DNA of 64,000 nt from UBA11346 sp038060575 (GTDB lineage Bacteria; Planctomycetota; UBA11346), in contig CAZZAM010000001.1 in NCBI GenBank assembly GCA_964652775.1, forward strand, positions 186,001 to 250,000. The letters are read 5' to 3'. The notes under the pieces were generated by a model. That model was not told the DNA's origin. It saw only the letters and a list, made by a program, of their open reading frames with translations, and ran no database searches. Positions 27,213 through 36,260 of this stretch are shown here, one piece after another. A program made the position numbers and the translations under genes. Positions within the stretch are counted from its first letter, which is position 1. Each line of letters opens with the position of its first letter.

Positions 27213-28919
27213 TCAGCGTTTCTGCGGTCCGTTCACTTGGGCATAGCGGTAATAGACCTCCAGACTCAGACAGTAATACGCCGTGGCCAAAACTCGACCC
27301 GCACCGGCACCGGGGAAATCTTTGCCGGTATAATCCCACGAGCCGTCAAAGCAGCCATTGCCCTTGCGCTGTGAATTGACCAAGAGATCGCGCACGGTGG
27401 CGTTCCACGTCTTCCACCGTTCGCCACCAAGCTGGAAGATGCCCATGGAGTTGTAGTACAGATAATACGAGTTGGTCGGAATCGCCGTCGGCGTCTGATA
27501 CTTCATGACGTGATTGCCCAGCGTTTCCAACATCACGTCACCGGATTTGTGGCCAAGAAACACTGCACACACCAGCCCCATCGGAGCGCAGTCGCGGCCA
27601 AGACCGCGAGTCAACTGCGTGGATTTAAACGTATGTTGGATGTCCTTGCCATCCCAAACGTACGGAAAGTCACTGATGCCGATGTACGGATCGAGCTTCT
27701 TCCAATCTGGGCGTCCATCGCTGCCGTCGTTTGCCGACTTCCACGCACCCTCGAGCCAACGCTTCGCGCCGTGCATGCTGTTGCCGATGTTGAGGCCTCC
27801 AGCGTAGGCACTCTTCAACGCCATGATATTCCATCCCGTTACGGAGCTGTCATTACGCTGGGTCGGTTTGGTGTAATCCCAGCCCAGCCCAGCATACTCC
27901 GTGTCTCCACCAATCTGCTGGTTTTGCCGGGCGATAATTACATCGACCGCCTTTTGGGCGGGCAAACGCAATTCACTGTCATTGGTCATCGCATACGCTT
28001 CGGCTAACGCCATGGCGGCGACGGGATGCTCGTAATTTCGTTCACCAATCAAACCATCGGGCTTTTGCACTGAGAGAATCCAATCGAGGCCTTTCTTCAC
28101 CGTCGTCTTGTATTTATTGAGCGACTTGTGATCGAATCCGGCTCCAAGATAGGCAAGGACCGCATAGCCCGTGAGCGCGGTATCGATGTTCTCCTTGGTC
28201 GTATGTTCAACCGTACCCGGCTCGCACTTGGGATCTTCCGTGCAATTCTGCACGTACTTGTCGAGTTCCCACATCCCGTTCGGTGACTGGTGTTTCTTGA
28301 ACCACCGCAATGCAGCATCAACGGCACTCTCCGAACCTTTCGATCCGCCACCTGCGCCAACCGCACGACGACGACCGCCACCAGTGCGACTGCCAAACAT
28401 GCCCGCGCTGCCACCACCGGCACCGATCGCCATGAATGCGCCCGATCCACCCATCTCTGAATCGGCGACTGCTTCTTCGCGACCCTTCGGTGGCTTGTCC
28501 GTGTTGTCCTCTTCCTTCGAGACGACATCAACCGGAACGTCCAGGGCAGTTATCGGAGCAACCACGTCAGCTTTCTTGTCGATGTCGAGCTCGATCTTGG
28601 GATCCAAGATCTCGCGCTCCATCTTCGGCTTCTCCTCCTTCTTCTCCGGAGGTGGCGGAATCGAAGTGATTCGCACCGGAGGAGCTTCCTGCTCTTCCTC
28701 GCGCGACAGCATCACAACGGTCAACGTCAGGAGAATGATCGTCGCGTGCAAGGCGCCCGAAACGACCCAACTGATGATGCTGGTATATTTCGAACGCTGG
28801 GCCTCATCATCTTCCTGCCCCTCAACTGCCATTGGATTGCCCTGCTCATCACGTTCCAAGCCATCAGATTGCTCGTACTGGGCGTCGAGACTCGCAACGG
28901 TGCTAGAACTAGTAGTCAT
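27213..28919 (-). CDS. TonB-like membrane-anchored protein with prenyltransferase/terpenoid-cyclase repeats
   Basis: The protein has 568 residues from the ATG preceded by AAGGTG; a longer form from 28955 lacks such a site. A hydrophilic cytoplasmic N-terminus leads to one membrane helix (ISWVVSGALHATIILLTLTV). A TonB/energy-transducer-like Pro/Glu/Lys stretch follows (ITSIPPPPEKKEEKPKMERE), then a Gly-rich linker. From about residue 200 on there are alpha-toroid repeats of the squalene-cyclase/prenyltransferase type (AVDAALRWFKKHQSPNGMWE, GLDWILSVQKPDGLIGE, YYNSMGIFQLGGERWKTWN, QRKGNGCFDGSWDY). Such proteins are common in planctomycetes, but their function is not known. It is divergent from the AraC gene at 29015. 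Confidence 0.8.
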   Translation of the reverse strand: MTTSSSTVASLDAQYEQSDGLERDEQGNPMAVEGQEDDEAQRSKYTSIISWVVSGALHATIILLTLTVVMLSREEEQEAPPVRITSIPPPPEKKEEKPKMEREILDPKIELDIDKKADVVAPITALDVPVDVVSKEEDNTDKPPKGREEAVADSEMGGSGAFMAIGAGGGSAGMFGSRTGGGRRRAVGAGGGSKGSESAVDAALRWFKKHQSPNGMWELDKYVQNCTEDPKCEPGTVEHTTKENIDTALTGYAVLAYLGAGFDHKSLNKYKTTVKKGLDWILSVQKPDGLIGERNYEHPVAAMALAEAYAMTNDSELRLPAQKAVDVIIARQNQQIGGDTEYAGLGWDYTKPTQRNDSSVTGWNIMALKSAYAGGLNIGNSMHGAKRWLEGAWKSANDGSDGRPDWKKLDPYIGISDFPYVWDGKDIQHTFKSTQLTRGLGRDCAPMGLVCAVFLGHKSGDVMLETLGNHVMKYQTPTAIPTNSYYLYYNSMGIFQLGGERWKTWNATVRDLLVNSQRKGNGCFDGSWDYTGKDFPGAGAGRVLATAYYCLSLEVYYRYAQVNGPQKR

Positions 28920-28988
28920 AGAAGGTTCACCTTGGACATCAGTATACGCAGCCATTTTAATAATGTCGCTTAATACTCAGTGACTTTT

Positions 28989-29016
28989 TGCGAAATATTA
29001 TAACGTTATGCGAAAT
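28989..29016. promoter_or_regulatory. Candidate operator: direct TGCGAAAT repeats around an ATAACGTTAT palindrome
   Basis: TGCGAAAT occurs at 28989-28996 and again at 29009-29016, a start-to-start distance of 20 bases, about two helical turns. Between them lies the perfect palindrome ATAACGTTAT (29000-29009). The second copy touches the ATG of the AraC gene, so binding there could autorepress it. The spacing suits AraC-family dimers, but no binding data exist. Confidence 0.45.
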
Positions 29017-29869
29017 GACTAAACGTCTATCAGAAGTCCGTCAAGTCACCGATCCACGACTGATATGGATCAACGACAAAGATATGAGTCCCAAGGACAA
29101 TATGCGAGCTTCTGGACATAGCGACGTCGTTTGGTGGGTTCGTAGCGGCGGCATCACGGTACGCACCGATCACGACGAGTGGAAAATCCGTCCTGGCGAC
29201 TGGGCGTTCCTCCGCCCCGTACAACGCCAGCAGATATTTCTTCCAGGCACGCGTATGATTTCAATCTGTTACCGATGGAGACAGACCAGCGGTTCTCCTC
29301 ATCGTGTCGGTTCGGAAGTCGTTATCATGCGCCGCTGTTCGGAATTGGAGCAGTCTACCCACCACCTGATCAATCAAGTCGAGCAATCTGGTAGCACACA
29401 GCCGATTGGCCGCGTCTTCGATTTTCCCTGTAGTCCTGAAAACTGGTTACGGATTAACGCCCATTTCATGCAATGGATGGCGACTCTCCTAGCAACCCTG
29501 TCTGCGCATGGCGTTTCACTGACACCACACGACCAAGTGGACGACCGCGTCTATCGCGTCAGATCGCTTATCGAACGCGATCCCTGGAATCCATCAACTG
29601 ATCTCAAACATCTAGCAGAATCGGTTGGCATATCGCGCCGTCGTCTTGAACAATTGTTTACAACAGCATTTGGTCGCGGCATCGCACAAACCCGGTCGCG
29701 ACTGCGGGTCGAGCAAGCTCAGACCTTACTGGATCATCGCGACATGCCATTGAAGGCGGTCGCTAAACGCTTCGGCTTTTCCACCAGTCCAGCATTTAGC
29801 ACCTGGTTTCGCCGCCACGCCGGCATCTCACCACGTGCCTATCGCAATGGACAACACATGGAGGCGTGA
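29015..29869 (+). CDS. AraC-family transcriptional regulator
   Basis: The protein has 284 residues. A cupin-like sensing half contains GDWAFLRPVQRQQIF. The C-terminal double HTH lies at about 185-284 (DLKHLAESVGISRRRLEQLFTTAFG, LKAVAKRFGFSTSPAFSTWFRRHAGISPRAYR). It is divergent from the TonB/terpenoid-cyclase-repeat gene and convergent with the next AraC gene. The ATG at 29015 is preferred to an upstream TTG at 28988. It is the first of nine AraC-family genes in this half of the window, but unlike most it has no methyltransferase gene beside it, so its target may be the divergent membrane protein. Confidence 0.88.
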   Translation: MTKRLSEVRQVTDPRLIWINDKDMSPKDNMRASGHSDVVWWVRSGGITVRTDHDEWKIRPGDWAFLRPVQRQQIFLPGTRMISICYRWRQTSGSPHRVGSEVVIMRRCSELEQSTHHLINQVEQSGSTQPIGRVFDFPCSPENWLRINAHFMQWMATLLATLSAHGVSLTPHDQVDDRVYRVRSLIERDPWNPSTDLKHLAESVGISRRRLEQLFTTAFGRGIAQTRSRLRVEQAQTLLDHRDMPLKAVAKRFGFSTSPAFSTWFRRHAGISPRAYRNGQHMEA

Positions 29870-29916
29870 TCCGGGATGGGAATTATTCATGACTGGATGA
29901 CAAGTCAGCGTGAATG

Positions 29917-30738
29917 TCACCCCTGTTTCTCCATCCACGCACGCGGACTACACCTGACCTGCGCCCGAAAGCGGTGATTAAAGTGGCTCTGACTCCCAAA
30001 TCCGCACGCCAATGCAATGCCGAGGAGATCACGTTGTGGATCTTCACCCATCAGTCGCTGCGCCTCACGTAGACGAGCATCCAGCAAGGTCGCGTTAGGT
30101 GTTTTACCGGTGCGCGCCCGGAAGCGGGCAAGAAATTGCGACCGACCAAGCTGACCAAGAGCGAGGAGATCGTCGATTCGTACCGGCTGCATCCAGTAGC
30201 GGGCAATCCAGTTTACGGCGTCGGTGACATGCTGATCGCCAGCATCACTCGGACGCGGCGCCGGCACTCGGATGCGCGGATCGCGCACCAAGATAACCAA
30301 AGCCTCCATCACCAACGCGCGCGCTGCGCATCGGCCGCCAAATGCTGGTGAGCGCCATTCACTAACCGCCCGTTCCATCAATGCTCTCACCTGGGAGGAC
30401 TGAGCCGGACGTATCGGCAATCGGTTATCTTGCCGTGCCCCATCGGCCAGGATCCCCAGCAAGTGCCCGCCACCGTCGCCTGGAGTGGTATCGGCAAAGT
30501 CTCCAGGAGCCTGCTGGAGCACGAGACAGGTAAACGACTGCCCCCTATCGCAATAGCTCATATGGGGAATATGAGCAGGAAAAACGAAGATATCGCCGCT
30601 ACGACAGGGCTCCTGGCCACGAATAGTCAACTGGGTACCGGCACCTTGGGCAATCACCAATAATTCATGGCCGTCGTGCACGTGACGTGCTCGACGCGGG
30701 TTGGACCGTTCTGTTATGTCAACCCGCATCAGATCCAT
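29917..30738 (-). CDS. AraC-family regulator, divergent from the Gfo/Idh oxidoreductase
   Basis: The protein has 273 residues. The N-terminal cupin contains HVHDGHELLVIAQGAGTQL and GDIFVFPAHIPHM. The C-terminal HTH pair contains RIDDLLALGQLGRSQFLARFRARTG and LLGIALACGFGSQSHFNHRFRAQVRCSPRAW. The intergenic region to the oxidoreductase at 30813 is 74 bases, so they share a divergent control region. The likely target is that oxidoreductase, with the inducer being its carbohydrate-like substrate. Its downstream end faces the preceding AraC gene. Confidence 0.88.
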   Translation of the reverse strand: MDLMRVDITERSNPRRARHVHDGHELLVIAQGAGTQLTIRGQEPCRSGDIFVFPAHIPHMSYCDRGQSFTCLVLQQAPGDFADTTPGDGGGHLLGILADGARQDNRLPIRPAQSSQVRALMERAVSEWRSPAFGGRCAARALVMEALVILVRDPRIRVPAPRPSDAGDQHVTDAVNWIARYWMQPVRIDDLLALGQLGRSQFLARFRARTGKTPNATLLDARLREAQRLMGEDPQRDLLGIALACGFGSQSHFNHRFRAQVRCSPRAWMEKQG

Positions 30739-30812
30739 GACCGGACGATATCACAAATCTGACCGGCTGCGAGGGCAAGCATCCTCAAACCTCCTCCCTA
30801 CACTGATGCACC

Positions 30813-31847
30813 ATGGACACTCCCCTCCGACTCCTCGTCATCGGCTGCGGCGGCATCGCCAATGCTTGGCTTTCCCACCTGCGCACCCGCACCGATGTCC
30901 GCATCGTTGGACTATGCGATCTTGATCCCCTGCGCGCCGCTGCACGCAACACGGAATTTACACTGCAAGCCGACTGTGGATCCGATCTCGCAGGTATGAT
31001 CGATCATCTGCACCCTGATGTGGTGATCGACCTGACGATTCCTGGCGCCCACGTTGAAGTCGCCTGCCTCGCCCTGTCTCGTGGTTGCCACGTGCTAGCC
31101 GAGAAGCCAATGGCTGCAGATATGGCGGGCGCACGGCGTATCCTCGCCGCCGCCAACGCAGCAGGCAAAGTGCATGCGGTCATGCAGAATCGTCGCTTTC
31201 TAACCCAGATGGCACGTTACCGCGATGCCATCCAATCACGTATCGGCACGCCAAGCGAATTGCACGCTGACTTTTTCATCGCTCCGCACTTCGGCGGTTT
31301 CCGCGAAACCATGCCGCATGTGCTGTTGCTCGACATGGCAATTCACACATTTGACCAAGCACGATTTCTTACTGGATGTGATCCAGTAGCGGTAAATGCG
31401 ATAGACTGGAATCCGACTGGATCCTGGTATCGACATGGCGCGTCAGCGTTGGTCTGCATTGAGATGATCGGCGGCCTGCGCTTTACCTACCGTGGTTCAT
31501 GGTGTGCCGACGGTGATCCAACCTCGTGGGACGCACGCTGGCGTGCCATTGGCACTGCTGGCACTGCTCTCTGGAATGGGCAGACCGACATCGTAGTACA
31601 CGGTGTACAGCCTTGGAAGTCCGGCCAGTTCCATGCTGAACCAGTTTCCGCCGCCGCAGCTCTACCGCATGAGCCACTGGAGCTTGAATCACATGCTGGC
31701 TGCATTGATGACATGCTAAGTGCCATCCGCTGTGGCCGCCAACCAGCGACCGTTGGCAGCGACAACATCAACAGTCTCGCCATGGTTCATGCCGCCATTC
31801 GATCCGCAGAACTGGGCGGCGCCCGTGTAGCGATCAGCGAACTATAA
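30813..31847 (+). CDS. Gfo/Idh/MocA-family NAD(P) oxidoreductase
   Basis: The protein has 344 residues. The Rossmann fold starts with RLLVIGCGGIANAWLSHL. The family AEKPMAAD motif carries the conserved lysine, and the C-terminal alpha/beta domain includes HVLLLDMAIHTFDQARFLTG with the usual Asp/His pair. Members oxidise or reduce sugars, inositols and related polyols, and some are used in glycoside or methyl-sugar breakdown. It is divergent from an AraC regulator and convergent with a URO-D-type methyltransferase gene 32 bases away. A link to demethylated-sugar catabolism is plausible but only positional. Confidence 0.88.
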   Translation: MDTPLRLLVIGCGGIANAWLSHLRTRTDVRIVGLCDLDPLRAAARNTEFTLQADCGSDLAGMIDHLHPDVVIDLTIPGAHVEVACLALSRGCHVLAEKPMAADMAGARRILAAANAAGKVHAVMQNRRFLTQMARYRDAIQSRIGTPSELHADFFIAPHFGGFRETMPHVLLLDMAIHTFDQARFLTGCDPVAVNAIDWNPTGSWYRHGASALVCIEMIGGLRFTYRGSWCADGDPTSWDARWRAIGTAGTALWNGQTDIVVHGVQPWKSGQFHAEPVSAAAALPHEPLELESHAGCIDDMLSAIRCGRQPATVGSDNINSLAMVHAAIRSAELGGARVAISEL

Positions 31848-31879
31848 CCGCGCTTATGTAAACGGACCGTGGTGGATCA

Positions 31880-32941
31880 TTAGGCCGCGACCGCAGCTCG
31901 TCTGCGCGTTGCCACCACTGCCTCAATCATCGCGAAGTAATGGTCCTGCGGAATGTAGCTCGGAACACTGTTGCCGGTACCCAGAGCGTATCCGCCGCAT
32001 GCCTGACCACGGGCCACCAATGCCACTGCCCGCTCGTAAATCTCACGCGGACTGCGTCCCACCATGAAGTGCACATCAATGCCACCGAGAATGGCGATGC
32101 GCTTACCCCAGCGCTCGGCCACGTCTTCGACTTTCGTGATGTTGTCTTCGTAGCTGTGTTTGCCGTCGAATTTCATGCCATCGATGATGTCATCCATCAC
32201 AGCGGTCAGATTCCCACAACTGTGCAACACTGCTTTCCGCTGCGCCGCGTGGGCGGTGGCGACGATGCGCTCGTGCCACGGGAACACCAATTTGCGCATC
32301 TGTTTCGGCGATAGCATCGTCTGGGTCTTGAAGCCCCAGTCGTCGTTCACCATCACGAAACCAACCGTGTCATGGCGAAGCACCTGCCGATAATAGGCCA
32401 CGAGTCGAGAGCCAATCGCGTCAAAGATATCTTGGACCAACTCCGGATCATCGGCGAGCAAGTTGCACAGGTGCTCAAATCCAACCAGGGCGATGGCGTT
32501 TTCGAGTACACCGCCGGGACAGGCCGGCATCAGCTTCTGGCCGGACCTCAGGTATTGGGCCGCGGTATCCAGATAGCTGTAATCCAAACTGTCCGGGTCC
32601 GGCCAGGGGTAGGCCTCGAAACTGGCCCGATCATGAATCATGGCTTGGTCGTTCAATGAAATCGTCTGCTCATGGGCATGCTCTTTTTTCGGAAACCTGA
32701 ATCCGTTCTGGGGAAACATGCAGGCATAGTCATAGCCCGCGGCGGCGAATGCCCGTATTGAACGCGCCCAGGTCGGCTCGCCCACCTGCGGCAATCCCGC
32801 GAGCGTGCTTTCCAAGTCCGGGTTGAGATAGAACTCGAACAGGGTTGGTCGCGCTGGACGCTCACGGTTGAGAACGGCAAGCAGGTTGTCGAAGCAGGGT
32901 TCGTCGGTGACGGAACCCTTCCAGATCCATGGGTTGCTCAT
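31880..32941 (-). CDS. URO-D-superfamily methyltransferase, HxCG type
   Basis: This 353-residue protein has the uroporphyrinogen decarboxylase barrel used by corrinoid methyltransferases. It has VNDDWGFKTQTMLSPKQMRKL and the zinc-site motif VLHSCGNL (His240, Cys242). The third zinc ligand of MtaA, a Cys near the C-terminus, aligns with Gly321 here; Cys315 is close and could substitute. HemE residues for porphyrin binding are not apparent. It probably transfers a methyl group to or from a corrinoid protein. It is divergent from the AraC gene at 33031 (89-base gap). ATG 32941 was chosen over a GTG five codons upstream. Confidence 0.82.
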   Translation of the reverse strand: MSNPWIWKGSVTDEPCFDNLLAVLNRERPARPTLFEFYLNPDLESTLAGLPQVGEPTWARSIRAFAAAGYDYACMFPQNGFRFPKKEHAHEQTISLNDQAMIHDRASFEAYPWPDPDSLDYSYLDTAAQYLRSGQKLMPACPGGVLENAIALVGFEHLCNLLADDPELVQDIFDAIGSRLVAYYRQVLRHDTVGFVMVNDDWGFKTQTMLSPKQMRKLVFPWHERIVATAHAAQRKAVLHSCGNLTAVMDDIIDGMKFDGKHSYEDNITKVEDVAERWGKRIAILGGIDVHFMVGRSPREIYERAVALVARGQACGGYALGTGNSVPSYIPQDHYFAMIEAVVATRRRAAVAA

Positions 32942-33030
32942 GGCGGCATTATACACCTCGGGGGATTACCCGCGATGGCCGCAAGCGATGATTCGGTGTC
33001 CGTATCGCCGAAAGCTGCTAGCGTAAGGCT

Positions 33031-33969
33031 ATGCCCGCTCCACTTCCCGGCGCTGAACCAGGTTATGAGCTCCTCGCTCAGCTACGCCCTCATGTGCGCC
33101 ATTGCGGTGATACTCGGCGTGCCGCCTGGCACATTCCTGCACGCTGCTTGCTCGATTACTTGGTGGTCGCCATCGCCGATGGCAAAGGGCGCTTCACCAT
33201 TGGCAAGGAATCCTGGGATGCGCGTGCCGGAGATGTCTTCTGGATTCCACCGGCGACTCCGCACGAGATGCGCGGTGATGCGCCGGGGCAATCGGTGGCC
33301 TACCTGCACCTCGACCTGCAATATCGCCCCGATCTGAGTCATTGGGATTTTTCAATTCCCGGTGGAACCACTGATCTGTCGGCTTTCGGTCCGCTCATGC
33401 ATCCGAAGCTCGACCATCCGCTGCTCACGCAGTTGACTGGGCGCCACAACGGCCACGCCGCACGCCGTGCCGGCGACGTGGTCCGCGCCATTTGTTTGGA
33501 GGCCGCCCGTGCGCAACCATTTGCCGGTTTGCGCATGTCAGGCTTGGCGATGGAACTGATTGTCGAACTCCTGCGCGGCCGCACGGCTTTAGCCGATGGC
33601 AACGCACATCTTCCGCTCCTTGAGCAAGCCGCCGATCGCCTGCGCCGTCTCGGGAAGCGCGCGGCCGTTGGCGATCTCGCTGCTACCGCTGGTCTGTCTC
33701 CGTCGCATTTTCGCACCCTCTTTACCCGCTATTTCGGCCAGAGCCCGCGTGACTACGGACGCCAAGCGCGCCTGCGCCGTGCCAAAGAGTTGATGATCGC
33801 TTCGTCGATCACCCTCGCTGACATCGCTCGCCGGGTTGGCTTTGCCAACGTACACGCATTCTCCAAAGCATTTCGCAATCACGAGGGCATGAGCCCAAGC
33901 GAGTATCGTCGCTGCGGCAACTCACCGAGCATCCGTGTCGAGGGTCGCCGCGTACCATACCCATACTAG
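33031..33969 (+). CDS. AraC-family regulator paired with the methyltransferase at 31880-32941
   Basis: The protein has 312 residues. The cupin half (RRAAWHIPARCLLDYLVVAIADG, GDVFWIPPATPHEM) is followed by the C-terminal HTH pair (AVGDLAATAGLSPSHFRTLFTRYFG, LADIARRVGFANVHAFSKAFRNHEGMSPSEYR). It is divergently transcribed from a URO-D-type methyltransferase gene across 89 bases, the standard arrangement for a local activator and its target. The ligand is unknown, presumably the methylated compound or its product. Confidence 0.9.
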   Translation: MPAPLPGAEPGYELLAQLRPHVRHCGDTRRAAWHIPARCLLDYLVVAIADGKGRFTIGKESWDARAGDVFWIPPATPHEMRGDAPGQSVAYLHLDLQYRPDLSHWDFSIPGGTTDLSAFGPLMHPKLDHPLLTQLTGRHNGHAARRAGDVVRAICLEAARAQPFAGLRMSGLAMELIVELLRGRTALADGNAHLPLLEQAADRLRRLGKRAAVGDLAATAGLSPSHFRTLFTRYFGQSPRDYGRQARLRRAKELMIASSITLADIARRVGFANVHAFSKAFRNHEGMSPSEYRRCGNSPSIRVEGRRVPYPY

Positions 33970-34041
33970 TAGCAATGCTGTTCCCGTAAGGAATCAGCTC
34001 GTCAGCATTCGAATAACGTGGCCTCATGCAGTTGAATGATG

Positions 34042-34160
34042 CAAGGCAACCACGGGGACACAGGGGATATCAAGACTGGGACACGGGGGAAAAGACAGAA
34101 TAGATCCTCCTGCCTGTCCCTGTGTTCCCCGTGAATCCCCGTGCCCCCGTGGTTGCCTTG
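34042..34160 (+). repeat. Palindromic repeat with CACGGGG-rich arms (sister family)
   Basis: The ends CAAGGCAACCACGGGG and, at the right, CCCCCGTGGTTGCCTTG are inverted copies of each other. The outer CAAGGCAACC is identical to the CGCAGAGG-type repeats elsewhere in the window. The interior differs: short ACACGGGG-like units replace the CGCAGAGG units. It is intergenic between two AraC genes. The shared ends with a different body suggest one family of elements evolving by internal tract replacement. Confidence 0.8.
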
Positions 34161-34253
34161 AGTTTTTCCATCGGCTGGCCTTGACTGAACAGCTTCGCCG
34201 CTCTGACCGACTTCCGCTTGGGGATTCGCCAGAATGTGCCACACCACACCAAC

Positions 34254-35138
34254 ATGCGTCTGCTTCGCCACCGTATCCGCGACGTGTTGCCATCGGTGCG
34301 CGCGATCGGTGTTGGCGTGCAGTGCTTTACTGGCTACGCGGCAGATATCCGAACTGGTGCAGCTCATCACGCACATGAGGTGTTTTATCTCAGTTACATT
34401 GTCCGAGGACGCTGTTATCACGACATCGGCGATCAGCGCTTCGCTGAAGGTCCAGGATCATTGGCAGCCGTGCAATGGGACGTCCCGCATGTCATCGATA
34501 CCGGCGGCAAGCCGGTGTCAGTGTACAACCTCTACCTCGATCCGGCGCGACATCCGTTGCCGACGTTGCCAACTGAATTACGCGGCGCGTTAGCTCAATT
34601 GATTCCGCCAACGGCTGCATTTGCCAATCGCCGCAATCGCCTGCTGCGCTGTCAATTCGCAGATCCGAAGCCATTGGCACATCGGCTCGAACACATGTTC
34701 GCCGAACAAACCGCCGCCAAACCTGGCCATCTCGTCATGATGGAAGCGCTGCTTCGCGAGGTGCTGGTGTTGATCGCTCGGCAACTCCAGGCGACTGGTA
34801 TTCGTGGTCCAGCTGATGTTGACGCCCAATTGGAAGGTGCGCTGAGTTGGATGCGCGATCACCTCGCCGACAACATCGGCGTCGAAGACATCGCTCATGC
34901 CGCCGACCTATCGCGTTTTCACTGCTCGCGCCGCTTGCTTGCCTATACCGGTCGTCCACCGATGGCCTATCTCATGGATCTGCGCCTGCAGGAAGCCGCC
35001 CTGCAATTGCGCGGTGGCGACGAGCCCGTGGTCGACATCGCGGTGGCGTGCGGATTCAAGGATCTCGGCCATTTTGGCCGTCGTTTCAAAGCCGCCTTTG
35101 GTTTATCGCCAGCCCGCTATCGCGCCGCGGCACGTTGA
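34254..35138 (+). CDS. AraC-family regulator upstream of a methyltransferase gene
   Basis: The protein has 294 residues from ATG 34254; in-frame TTG (34218) and GTG (34236) starts are possible. The cupin half carries HHAHEVFYLSYIVRGRCYHDIGD and the distinctive VYNLYLDPARHPLP. The latter segment also occurs (LYNLYVDPRR) in the AraC protein at 62011, so the two are close paralogues. The HTH pair is IGVEDIAHAADLSRFHCSRRLLAYTG and VVDIAVACGFKDLGHFGRRFKAAFGLSPARYR. It is in tandem with the URO-D-type gene that starts 73 bases downstream, its probable target. Confidence 0.88.
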   Translation: MRLLRHRIRDVLPSVRAIGVGVQCFTGYAADIRTGAAHHAHEVFYLSYIVRGRCYHDIGDQRFAEGPGSLAAVQWDVPHVIDTGGKPVSVYNLYLDPARHPLPTLPTELRGALAQLIPPTAAFANRRNRLLRCQFADPKPLAHRLEHMFAEQTAAKPGHLVMMEALLREVLVLIARQLQATGIRGPADVDAQLEGALSWMRDHLADNIGVEDIAHAADLSRFHCSRRLLAYTGRPPMAYLMDLRLQEAALQLRGGDEPVVDIAVACGFKDLGHFGRRFKAAFGLSPARYRAAAR

Positions 35139-35211
35139 GACATCTGCTGCAGCACGCAGAGGCAAACATGGAACAGCGTGATGCCCATACTTGGCGGCAG
35201 AGGGTTACACC

Positions 35212-36258
35212 ATGCACGCCGCCGCATCAGCATCAGCTCTCGCTACCATGACTCCCAGCGAACGATTCCGCGCCGTCATGGCTCGGCAGCCCGTCGATCG
35301 CTTGCCGATGGTCGAGTGGGCAACGTGGTGGGATGACAGCATCACCCGTTGGGTCGGTGAGGGATTGGAGATTGGGAAGGGCTATAGCTATGGCCGCACG
35401 GATATCCGCGATTCCATCACTCAGCATTTCGGCCTTGATCTTTGGTTACAGGATTGGGCCAACCCGGCACTCCAGCTCCTGCCCAAAGCGGAGCACCACG
35501 GGGCGCCGCTCCTGCGCGGCATGGACGATTACCAGGCGGTACGCGACCGACTCTATCCTGACACCCGCGCCGATGGCGGCCCCTGGCCGGGATGGAAGGC
35601 TCAACTGGAAGCCGGTGCAGTCGGTTGGTTTACACTTCCCGGCTTCTTCTGGTTCCCACGCATACTGCTGGGCATCGAACCGCACCTGTACGCCCTGGCG
35701 GACCAGCCTGAACTGATTCACGCCATCAATGATGACCTGGCAACGTGGATGCTACGTACCATCGATCGGATTTGTGAGCATGCGAGTCCTCAGTTCATGA
35801 CCTTCGCGGAGGATCTCAGCTACAACCACGGTCCAATGCTGTCGCCGCGTTCCTTTGACACGCTGTTGCTCCCTTACTATCAGCGCATTATTCCCGCCTT
35901 GCGCGAGCGCGGCATTGTCCCGGTCATCGACAGCGACGGCGACGTGACCCGCTGTCTGCCGTGGTTTGCCAAGGCCGGCATCCAAGGCGTCTTGCCGCTC
36001 GAACGCCAAGCCAAAGTGGACATCAATCTCCTCCAGGCCGCGCAGCCGAACATGCTATTCATCGGCCACTTCGACAAGATGACCATGCCGCACGGCGAGG
36101 CCGCGATGCGCGCTGAATTTGAACGTCTGCTGCCAGCGATGCGCCGAGGGCTCTTCATCCCGAGCGTCGATCACCAGACGCCGCCCGGCGTCAGCCTTGC
36201 CCAGTACCGCATCTATATGGAACTGTTCCACGAATACGCGGTGCGCGCAGCCAACTGA
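35212..36258 (+). CDS. URO-D-superfamily protein lacking the HxC zinc motif (DSDGD type)
   Basis: The protein has 348 residues and starts at the ATG eight bases after GAGG. The family barrel is recognisable: MTPSERFRAVMARQPVDRLP, FAEDLSYNHGPMLSPRSFDTLLLPYY and a C-terminal GLFIPSVDHQTPPGVSLAQYR. At the strand where MtaA-type enzymes have HxCG it reads VPVIDSDGDVTRC, so His and Cys are replaced by Asp and Asp. Either it binds metal with carboxylates or it uses another mechanism, for example direct demethylation of an ether or amine substrate. It follows an AraC gene and precedes a palindromic repeat. Confidence 0.8.
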   Translation: MHAAASASALATMTPSERFRAVMARQPVDRLPMVEWATWWDDSITRWVGEGLEIGKGYSYGRTDIRDSITQHFGLDLWLQDWANPALQLLPKAEHHGAPLLRGMDDYQAVRDRLYPDTRADGGPWPGWKAQLEAGAVGWFTLPGFFWFPRILLGIEPHLYALADQPELIHAINDDLATWMLRTIDRICEHASPQFMTFAEDLSYNHGPMLSPRSFDTLLLPYYQRIIPALRERGIVPVIDSDGDVTRCLPWFAKAGIQGVLPLERQAKVDINLLQAAQPNMLFIGHFDKMTMPHGEAAMRAEFERLLPAMRRGLFIPSVDHQTPPGVSLAQYRIYMELFHEYAVRAAN

Positions 36259-36260
36259 TC

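Noticed and set aside
29890..29907. Short hairpin TGACT...AGTCA between two convergent AraC genes as a terminator
   Set aside because: The stem is only five bases and no T-run follows; it is too weak to call.
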